The notes under the pieces: model-generated
Seen by the model: only the letters and a program-made list of their open reading frames with translations
The model's database searches: none
What the model was told of the DNA's origin: nothing
Source: Chloroflexi bacterium RBG_16_57_11
GTDB lineage: Bacteria > Chloroflexota > Anaerolineae > Anaerolineales > UBA4823
Direction: 5' to 3'
DNA length: 11,500 nucleotides
Assembly: GCA_001795165.1 (NCBI GenBank)
Contig: MGNS01000063.1
Location: forward strand, 1 to 11,500
Part shown: positions 6,066 through 11,500 of the stretch, piece by piece
Layout: every line of letters begins with the position of its first letter
Numbering within the stretch: the stretch's first letter is position 1
Position numbers and translations under genes: made by a program

Positions 6066-7340
6066 ATGCTCTCTTACGAAAACACTTTACCCCATGTTTC
6101 ACCCGTCTGGTCGCGCTACACGCCGATCATCGCCCAGCGGGCGGAAGGTTGCTATGTGTACGATCAGGACGGCACGGCTTATCTGGATTTCACCTGTGGG
6201 ATCGGCGTGACCAACACGGGTCACTGCCATCCGGCCGTGGTGGAGGCCATCCGAAAGCAGGCAGGTCTGCTCTTACACGGGCAGGTGAACATCATCTATC
6301 ACCAACCGCTGCTCGATCTGGTGGGCGAACTGCGCCAGATCGTCCACCCCAGCCTGGATGGTTTCTTTTTCAGCAACTCCGGCGCCGAAGCGATCGAGGG
6401 CGCGCTGAAGCTGGCCCGCCAGGCTACCGGGCGCCCCAACGTGATCGTCTTCCAGGGCAGCTTCCACGGGCGGACGGTGGCGACCATGTCGCTGACCACC
6501 TCCAAGACGATTTACCGGGCTGGCTACCAACCACTGATGCCCGGCGTGTTTGTCGCACCCTATCCCTATGCCTATCGCTTTGGCTGGGACGACGAAGCTA
6601 CCTCACGCTGGTGCCTGGAAGAGCTGGAGTTTATGCTGAACACCCAGACCGCGCCGCAGGAGACGGCTGCCATCCTGGTTGAGCCGGTGCTGGGGGAAGG
6701 TGGTTATGTTGTGCCGCCCGCCAGCTTCTTGCGCGGGCTGCGCCAGGTGTGCGACCAGCATGGTATCCTGTTGATCACGGATGAGATTCAATCCGGCTTT
6801 GGCCGCACGGGAAAATGGTTCGCTCAGGAGCATTTTGGCCTGACGCCGGATATCATGACGGCTGCCAAAGGGATTGCTTCCGGCCTGCCGCTCTCCGGCG
6901 TGTTTAGCCGCCTGGAGCTGATGCAGAAGTGGCTCCCCGGCTCGCACGGCGGCACCTACGGCGGCAATGCGGTCGCCTGCGCCGCAGGGGTTGCCACCAT
7001 CCAGGCGATGAAGGCGGAGGGCATGGTTGAGAATGCACGGGTGCGCGGAGAACAACTGATGACCGGGCTACGCCACCTGCAGGAGGAGTTCCCGGCGATC
7101 GGCGATGTGCGCGGCCTGGGTGTGATGATTGGCGCGGAGTTCCGCACCGATGATCGCAAACCCGACAAGGCGACTGCAAAAGCCGTGGTGCATGCTTGCC
7201 TGGATCGGAAGCTGATGCTTCTAACCTGTGGGCCGTGGGACAACACCATCCGCTGGATCCCGCCGCTGGTTGTCAAACCGGAACAGATCGACCAGGGTCT
7301 GCAGATCTTTCGCTCCGCGTTGGAAGAAGTCCTCAGCTAA
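6066..7340 (+). CDS. Class-III PLP-dependent aminotransferase (GABA/polyamine/ornithine aminotransferase-like)
   Basis: Transfers an amino group, usually the terminal one of an omega-amino acid or diamine, to a 2-oxo acid. With the chosen ATG the protein has 424 residues, the normal length. PLP-binding features are SNSGAEA (103-109, phosphate contacts), FHGRT (133-137), DEIQSGFGRTG (239-249, with D239 pairing the pyridine nitrogen), Schiff-base Lys268 in TAAKGIASGLPLS, and GGTYGGN (295-301). The overall pattern is closest to GabT-type 4-aminobutyrate aminotransferases. Putrescine, 5-aminovalerate, ornithine or lysine 6-aminotransferase activity cannot be excluded from motifs. It follows the AOR gene in the same direction after 133 bp, so it may be co-transcribed or have its own control. 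Downstream of a polyamine importer and beside an AOR, conversion of an imported amine to an aldehyde is plausible. It is not proven. Confidence 0.9.
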   Translation: MLSYENTLPHVSPVWSRYTPIIAQRAEGCYVYDQDGTAYLDFTCGIGVTNTGHCHPAVVEAIRKQAGLLLHGQVNIIYHQPLLDLVGELRQIVHPSLDGFFFSNSGAEAIEGALKLARQATGRPNVIVFQGSFHGRTVATMSLTTSKTIYRAGYQPLMPGVFVAPYPYAYRFGWDDEATSRWCLEELEFMLNTQTAPQETAAILVEPVLGEGGYVVPPASFLRGLRQVCDQHGILLITDEIQSGFGRTGKWFAQEHFGLTPDIMTAAKGIASGLPLSGVFSRLELMQKWLPGSHGGTYGGNAVACAAGVATIQAMKAEGMVENARVRGEQLMTGLRHLQEEFPAIGDVRGLGVMIGAEFRTDDRKPDKATAKAVVHACLDRKLMLLTCGPWDNTIRWIPPLVVKPEQIDQGLQIFRSALEEVLS

Positions 7341-7367
7341 ACGTTTTTGTTCGTCACCGACGTGACT

Positions 7368-7408
7368 CATCAGCCCGGGATATCCCCTCGGGCTGATGTT
7401 GTATTATT
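7368..7408 (+). terminator. Rho-independent terminator between convergent genes
   Basis: Ten-base arms CATCAGCCCG (7368-7377) and CGGGCTGATG (7389-7398) are perfect reverse complements with an 11-nt loop, followed on the + strand by TTGTATTATT. It lies 27 nt after the aminotransferase stop and so should end the + strand transcript. It also lies 5 nt beyond the stop of the opposite-strand HAD-like gene. The minus-strand side lacks a T-run, so termination in that direction would be weaker. The last bases overlap the 3' end of that gene. Confidence 0.8.
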
Positions 7409-8537
7409 CACCAACGGCGTGTGTCCGGGCGCGATGCAGCGACGGATATCCCTGGGCAACCAGCTCTGGGGTTGGCAAGGCAGCCTCATCGGGCTTGTCC
7501 GAAAGGCCAAAGAGCAACGCTCCGCGCTCCCGCCAGGTCTGTGCGATGGCAAGCAGTTCGTGAGTGATGACAATCTCTTCGTTCAGCAGCTTCTCTACCG
7601 GGGCCGTATCATCCCCACAGCCAAATCGACGAATGGTGGTCAGGTATTCATTGCGCCGGAAGGCTTTGAACGGTGTCGGGTCGCCACGCTGGACGTTGGC
7701 GTAAATCTCAGCGTGGATCTCCTCCAATTCACGCGGCAGATTTGTCTTGTGGGCCTCCACGTCGGCAATGAATTGGGTGAAGGCGTCTACCCGCCCCGAT
7801 CGCACATCGGCCATCAAGGTTTCTCTACCATACAACCCGGCGCCCAGGATCAGGCAGATGTAGGCCAGGTAATCCTGGTTGTCGCCGGTGAAAGGGTGGA
7901 ATTCGGGCTGGTTGAGCGGCTCGTAGGCAGCCCGAAAGGCGCCCATGTCAAAGGCCGTGCCCAACAGGCTGGCCAGCGTATCTTGCACCGCCTGTAAGCG
8001 CGCCTGGTCGATGACGTTGCCGTTCCGCCCGCGCGCCCCCAGGGCGGTCTTATCCAGATCGACGATCACGGCGGCGTGCTCGTCCACCGGCAGGCCCTGC
8101 GACTGGCAATAACGATCGAAAGCCAGCAAGGCTGCCCAGCGGTTGGATAAATATAACCACGGGCCCTGTCCAGTGGGGACAGCTTCGACCGACGGATCGG
8201 ATTTGGTCTCCGAGCCGATGAAAGCGATGCCAGGCCAGCCGCCCGCCGCGCACAGGTTGACGAAGGCGGTGCCATCCAGCAAGCGCGTGTCGCCGATGAA
8301 GATCAAACGCCGGATGGGAACACTGGGGGCGTCTTGATCCCGGGCGGCGGCGAGCATGTGCACAACAACCTGAGCATATGCAGCTTCGGTTTTGCGCGGG
8401 AATACGCCGGGTGAGAGCCCTACACGGGAGCGCAGATCGTCCAACCCAGGCAGGGATTCATCCAGCGGCGCCAGGTTGCGGTATACCACCCGGTCGCCCA
8501 GAAATTGGTGGATCGTAGCAAGGCCATAGTTGTTCAT
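7404..8537 (-). CDS. Uncharacterised HAD-like protein with motifs in permuted order
   Basis: I do not recognise a named family for this 377-residue soluble protein. It carries all four signature-like elements of haloacid-dehalogenase (HAD) phosphohydrolases, but not in the usual I-II-III-IV order. K49 in PRKTEAA looks like motif III. RLIFIGDTRLLDGTAF (77-92; D83, D88) looks like motif IV and continues into AAGGWPGIAFIG. VIVDLDKT (157-164; D160, D162, T164) is a clean motif I with nucleophile and acid/base. ALLFGLSDKPDEA (340-352; S346) resembles motif II. About 180 residues between motifs I and II could be a cap domain. The order III-IV-I-II is that of a circular permutation. Start ATG at 8537 has AGAGG 6 nt upstream. 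It begins 29 bp after the aspartokinase gene, so the two probably form an operon. Catalysis and substrate are unknown; motif roles are inferred. Confidence 0.75.
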   Translation of the reverse strand: MNNYGLATIHQFLGDRVVYRNLAPLDESLPGLDDLRSRVGLSPGVFPRKTEAAYAQVVVHMLAAARDQDAPSVPIRRLIFIGDTRLLDGTAFVNLCAAGGWPGIAFIGSETKSDPSVEAVPTGQGPWLYLSNRWAALLAFDRYCQSQGLPVDEHAAVIVDLDKTALGARGRNGNVIDQARLQAVQDTLASLLGTAFDMGAFRAAYEPLNQPEFHPFTGDNQDYLAYICLILGAGLYGRETLMADVRSGRVDAFTQFIADVEAHKTNLPRELEEIHAEIYANVQRGDPTPFKAFRRNEYLTTIRRFGCGDDTAPVEKLLNEEIVITHELLAIAQTWRERGALLFGLSDKPDEAALPTPELVAQGYPSLHRARTHAVGE

Positions 8538-8566
8538 TGCTTGCCTCTCACGATATTTGGGCCGGG

Positions 8567-10033
8567 TCAGGATGACGCCCTGGCAAGGATCAGGTCATGC
8601 AGGGCGCGCACTGCAACATCTGCATCCGTGGCCGATACAACCAGGCTGATGGACACCTCCGAGGAGCCCTGGGCAATGGCAATCACATTGACATTCTGGC
8701 TGCCTAACGAAGTGAACACACGCCCGGCGATGCCGGGGGTATGGATCATCCCCGCGCCGACAACGGTGATGATGACCACCTCATCGGTCGCCCAGATCCG
8801 GTCGATGTCTTGCTGGGCCAGCTCGTTGCTGAAAGCCTTCTCTAGAGCAGCGATGACCTGGTCGGTGGCGCTGGAAGGGACGGCAAAACAGATCGATTGT
8901 TCGGATGAAGCCTGGGTGATCAGCGGGACGCTCGTGCCGGTGGAGGCTACCGCGCCGAAAGTGCGCGCCGCTACGCCGGGGACCCCCAGCATGCCCCTCC
9001 CTTCGATGGTGATCAGCCGCTGCCCATGAATAGCGGTGACCGCTTTGACATCGCCATTGAGGGTCGCCTCTCGATCCGCCACCAGGCGGGTGCCGGGATG
9101 GTCCGGGTTGAAAGTATTGCAGATGCGCAGACCGATCCCCGCATCGATCACCGGGCGGATCGTTTTGGGGTGCAACACTTTGGCCCCGAAATACGCCAGC
9201 TCGGCGATCTCTCGATAGGTCAGCTCGGGGATGGTTCGCGCGGTGGGAACGGCGCGCGGATCGGCGCTCATGACGCCATCCACGTCGGTCCAGATCCAGA
9301 CATCGTCCGCCGGGAGGACCGCCCCCAGGATACCGGCTGAGTAATCGCTGCCGCCACGACCCAGAGTGGTCGTAATGCCTTCGGGCGTCGCCCCAATAAA
9401 GCCAGTCACCACCGGCACTCGGCCCAGGTCCAGGATTGGGCCCAGCACCAGGCGCGAGCGTTGTTGGGTGGTTGCCAGATCTGGGTGGGCGTTCTGAAAA
9501 TTGCGATCGGTGACGATCACTTGCGTGGCTTCCACATACTGCGCCGGAACGCCTGCGCTGTCCAGCGCGGCGGCCAGCAATCGCACGCTCATACGCTCCC
9601 CCAGGGCAGCGACAGCGTCCAAGGCTCGAGGCGTGGCTTCGCCCAGGACGGCAATCGCCTGGCACAGGTTTAGAAAATCCGAGATCAGGTGGCCGACATC
9701 TTGCTTCACTTGAGCGCGCCGCGCCAGGTCGCTCACTAATTGCTCGGCGATGGCGTAATGCATCTCGCGCAAGCGCGCTTCAGCATTATAGAAGCTGCTC
9801 CCCTGGCCGAAAGCTGCCTGCGAGGCGCTTTCCAGCAACAGGTTCGTCACACCCGACAGGGCGGAGATGATCACGACCAACCTGGGCCAGTCCCGGCGGG
9901 TGCGCCGGGTGATCTCCACAACCTGAGCCATGGCTTCTGGCGTGCCTACCGATGTGCCACCGAACTTCATCACCAGGGTCGCGCCGCCTGGGGTGGCTTG
10001 AGTTGTAGATGTAACTGGGTCTTGGTCAGACAT
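8567..10033 (-). CDS. lysC: Monofunctional aspartokinase with two ACT domains
   Basis: Phosphorylates L-aspartate with ATP to 4-aspartyl phosphate, the entry step to lysine, threonine, methionine and diaminopimelate. It has 488 residues. The kinase domain (about 19-310) shows KFGGTSVG (23-30), LGERMS (144-149), GFIGATPEGITTTLGRGGSD (211-230) and WTDVDGVMSADPR (248-260). Two ACT regulatory domains follow (about 335-400 and 420-485), with ASSEQSI and GSSEVSI as ligand-site signatures. Feedback control by lysine and/or threonine is therefore expected, but which one cannot be told. There is no homoserine dehydrogenase domain. The first 18 residues are low-complexity and Ser/Thr/Gln-rich, but the only nearby alternative Met (residue 22) would cut into the kinase motif, so ATG 10033 is kept; a weak GAGG lies 9 nt upstream. 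The symbol could equally be written ask or thrA-type; lysC denotes the monofunctional enzyme. Confidence 0.95.
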   Translation of the reverse strand: MSDQDPVTSTTQATPGGATLVMKFGGTSVGTPEAMAQVVEITRRTRRDWPRLVVIISALSGVTNLLLESASQAAFGQGSSFYNAEARLREMHYAIAEQLVSDLARRAQVKQDVGHLISDFLNLCQAIAVLGEATPRALDAVAALGERMSVRLLAAALDSAGVPAQYVEATQVIVTDRNFQNAHPDLATTQQRSRLVLGPILDLGRVPVVTGFIGATPEGITTTLGRGGSDYSAGILGAVLPADDVWIWTDVDGVMSADPRAVPTARTIPELTYREIAELAYFGAKVLHPKTIRPVIDAGIGLRICNTFNPDHPGTRLVADREATLNGDVKAVTAIHGQRLITIEGRGMLGVPGVAARTFGAVASTGTSVPLITQASSEQSICFAVPSSATDQVIAALEKAFSNELAQQDIDRIWATDEVVIITVVGAGMIHTPGIAGRVFTSLGSQNVNVIAIAQGSSEVSISLVVSATDADVAVRALHDLILARASS

Positions 10034-10076
10034 AGATCTTTGCCTCGAGGTGATTTAGAAAAGGCTGGAGCTAAAG

Positions 10077-10105
10077 CGCACAACAGGCTGATTTTACTGT
10101 AAAAT
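10077..10105 (+). promoter_or_regulatory. Candidate promoter of the response-regulator phosphatase gene
   Basis: TAAAAT (10100-10105) matches the -10 consensus at five of six positions and is preceded by TG one base earlier. A weak -35 (CGCACA, 10077-10082, three of six matches) lies 17 nt upstream. The spacing to the ATG at 10132 suits a short leader. The reverse strand also offers weak boxes for the aspartokinase direction (for example TACAGT inside the same palindrome), so the site may serve both genes. The assignment rests on consensus matching only. Confidence 0.35.
10091..10105. promoter_or_regulatory. Perfect 15-nt palindrome, candidate operator
   Basis: ATTTTAC-T-GTAAAAT has 7-bp arms with a one-base centre. 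It is AT-rich in a GC-rich neighbourhood and lies in the 98-bp divergent region between the aspartokinase and response-regulator genes. It overlaps the candidate -10 box of the rightward gene and ends 26 nt before its start. Symmetry and location fit a dimeric repressor site controlling one or both genes. The regulator is unknown. Confidence 0.5.
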
Positions 10106-10131
10106 GGGGGAGAGTAAAGGCCAAGTGTGAA

Positions 10132-11500
10132 ATGCCAGTCCGAGTTGCCATCGTAGATGACCAACCCATCATCCGCAGCGGCTTAAGCGCGTTCATACGC
10201 TCGTCAGATGAGCTGCTGCTGGTTGGTGAAGCGGCGGATGGCGAAGAGGCGCTCCAGCTTTGCGAGCTGGTGAAACCGGACGTGGTCGTCATGGATATTA
10301 AGATGCCGGTCATGGATGGGATCGCGGCTTCACGCACCATCCGCCAGCTCTGGCCCGAAATCCAGATCGTCCTGTTGAGCAGTTTTGTCGAAAAAGGGCT
10401 GGCACAGAGCGCATTGGAAGCGGGCGCCAGCGGCTATCTGATCAAGGATATCACGGCTGAGGAATTGATCGCCGCGATCTACAAAATCCATCAGGAGCGC
10501 CAGGTAATCACGCCGAAAACTCTGGCCAGCCAGGATCCGCTCGAAGTGATCGAGCAGGTCGGACAGACGCTATCTTCCGAGCAGATCGACGCCAGCCGTT
10601 TTGTGGGGTTGCTACGCCGGCACCTTCCGACAATCTTGCCCGGCTGCCAGATCGAAGTTCGCATCTTCCCCAACCGGGAGTTCCTGACTTTCCCTGCAGA
10701 GGGGCTGCAACGTTTGTCGCCATCTGGATGGACCTGGCTGCAAGGCCAGACCAGTTTGCGCGTGGTCCACTGCAGCAACGGGTTTCCGTGGGCGCAGGAT
10801 GAGCTATGTGAGAGCGACCTGATCCTGGCCCCGGTCCTGGCAGAAGGCGGGCGTTTGCTTGGCGGGATGGCAGTCTGGAATGCCGATACCGGCGAGGAAC
10901 CGGGCTATTTGCTGCCGGTTGTAGAGGCTCTGTCGCAACAACTTGCGCGGGGTATGTCGCTTGTGCTGGGACACGCCAACCGGCCAGTACAGCAAAGCCT
11001 GGCGCAGCAATTGGCCGCAGCGGCTAAGATTCAATCTGACCTCTTACCCGCCCGGATGCCCAACTTACCCGAGTGGGAGTTCGCCGCCCGCCTGGAGCCT
11101 GCCCTGGAGACCTCCGGCGACTTCTACGACGTGATCGCGTTGTCTAACAATCACTGGGGGTTGGTCATCGCCGATGTGTCGGATAAGGGCATGGGCGCAG
11201 CGCTGTTCATGGCCCTTAGCAGCACCCTGATCCGCACCTATGCCAAGCAGTATCCTACACTACCAGCGCTTTCGATCAGCACAGTCAATGAGCGTATCCT
11301 GTCCGACTCGCGCAGCGGGATGTTCGTCACCGCATTTTACGCTGTGCTGGAGCAGAACACCGGGCGGCTACGCTATGTCAACGCCGGCCACAACCCGCCT
11401 ATCCTGATCAGCAATAAGAAAGGGAAGGAGGTTGACCGGCTGCAATCCACCGGCATGGCGCTGGGCGTTATGGGGGAGATGATCTGGAAGCAGAAAGTGG
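10132..11500 (+). CDS. Response regulator with C-terminal PP2C/SpoIIE-type serine phosphatase domain (3' end outside window)
   Basis: A cytoplasmic signalling protein of the RsbU/SpoIIE-linked response-regulator type. 456 residues are visible without a stop. The receiver domain (about 4-118) has acidic pocket D9/D10, phosphoacceptor D55 in VVMDIKMP, S83/S84 and K105 in LIKD. Residues about 140-280 form an unassigned, possibly GAF-like, region, followed by a helical linker with AAAAKIQSDLLPARMP (295-310). The phosphatase domain starts near 313, with metal-site acids in SGDFYD (D330, D333) and IADVSDKGMGAALFM (D348, D351) and later VNAGHNPP (416-423). Such proteins typically dephosphorylate an anti-anti-sigma factor under control of a sensor kinase. 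No partner kinase, STAS or anti-sigma gene is in the window. ATG 10132 is the only usable start, because the upstream ATG at 10104 is out of frame. The ribosome site is weak (AAAGG, 11 nt away). Transcription diverges from the aspartokinase gene. Confidence 0.9.
   Translation, partial: MPVRVAIVDDQPIIRSGLSAFIRSSDELLLVGEAADGEEALQLCELVKPDVVVMDIKMPVMDGIAASRTIRQLWPEIQIVLLSSFVEKGLAQSALEAGASGYLIKDITAEELIAAIYKIHQERQVITPKTLASQDPLEVIEQVGQTLSSEQIDASRFVGLLRRHLPTILPGCQIEVRIFPNREFLTFPAEGLQRLSPSGWTWLQGQTSLRVVHCSNGFPWAQDELCESDLILAPVLAEGGRLLGGMAVWNADTGEEPGYLLPVVEALSQQLARGMSLVLGHANRPVQQSLAQQLAAAAKIQSDLLPARMPNLPEWEFAARLEPALETSGDFYDVIALSNNHWGLVIADVSDKGMGAALFMALSSTLIRTYAKQYPTLPALSISTVNERILSDSRSGMFVTAFYAVLEQNTGRLRYVNAGHNPPILISNKKGKEVDRLQSTGMALGVMGEMIWKQKV

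Noticed and set aside
7347..7997. Long + strand open frame opposite the HAD-like gene
   Set aside because: It is antisense to a gene with clear HAD motifs, overlaps the terminator hairpin and shows no recognisable protein features.
8166..8183. CTGTCC/GGACAG hairpin inside the HAD-like gene
   Set aside because: It is internal to coding sequence with no associated T-run or repeat, so it was treated as chance.
8781..9665. Long minus-strand open frame inside aspartokinase in another frame
   Set aside because: Its product is Arg/Gly/Ser/Pro-rich with no motifs, typical of an out-of-frame shadow in GC-rich DNA. The aspartokinase frame carries all the catalytic motifs.
10104..10127. ATG at 10104 as a start for the response regulator or as a leader peptide
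   Set aside because: It is out of frame with the receiver domain and stops after eight codons. The ATG lies inside the -10/palindrome region and has no Shine-Dalgarno.

Overview
The window looks like chromosomal DNA from an anaerobic, probably monoderm bacterium. A Chloroflexota (Anaerolineae-like) source is my best guess. The grounds are a lipoprotein-type polyamine binding protein, a tungsten/molybdenum aldehyde:ferredoxin oxidoreductase, Shine-Dalgarno starts, and a REC-SpoIIE phosphatase beside amino-acid genes. No rRNA, tRNA or other taxonomic marker is present, so this assignment is tentative.

Left part, + strand (1-7340): a 3'-fragment of a PotB-like permease, a PotC-like permease and a PotD-like binding lipoprotein form the end of a spermidine/putrescine-type ABC transporter operon, with the ATPase presumably just upstream of the window. 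A 184-bp spacer rich in small palindromes follows. Then come a saccharopine-dehydrogenase-fold oxidoreductase, an aldehyde:ferredoxin oxidoreductase (AOR) and, after a 133-bp spacer with repeated 13-nt units, a class-III PLP aminotransferase. A hairpin terminator at 7368-7398 closes this block. Together these genes suggest uptake of a polyamine or basic amino acid, amine removal by dehydrogenase or transaminase, and oxidation of the resulting aldehyde by AOR with electrons passed to ferredoxin. The exact substrate cannot be read from the sequence.

Middle part, - strand (10033-7404): a monofunctional aspartokinase with two ACT domains is followed 29 bp later by an uncharacterised HAD-like protein. 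Its catalytic motifs appear in the order III-IV-I-II, as expected for a circularly permuted HAD domain. The two genes probably form one transcription unit, convergent with the aminotransferase.

Right part, + strand (10132-11500): a divergently transcribed regulator, cut by the window end, has a receiver domain, an unassigned GAF-like middle region and a PP2C/SpoIIE-type phosphatase domain. The 98-bp divergent region holds a perfect 15-nt palindrome overlapping a plausible -10 box.

No CRISPR array, insertion sequence, prophage gene or RNA gene was recognised, and no gene-free stretch exceeds 300 bases. The most interesting points are the transporter/dehydrogenase/AOR/aminotransferase gene set, the permuted HAD protein, and the repeated elements in the 2592-2775 and 5930-6040 spacers.
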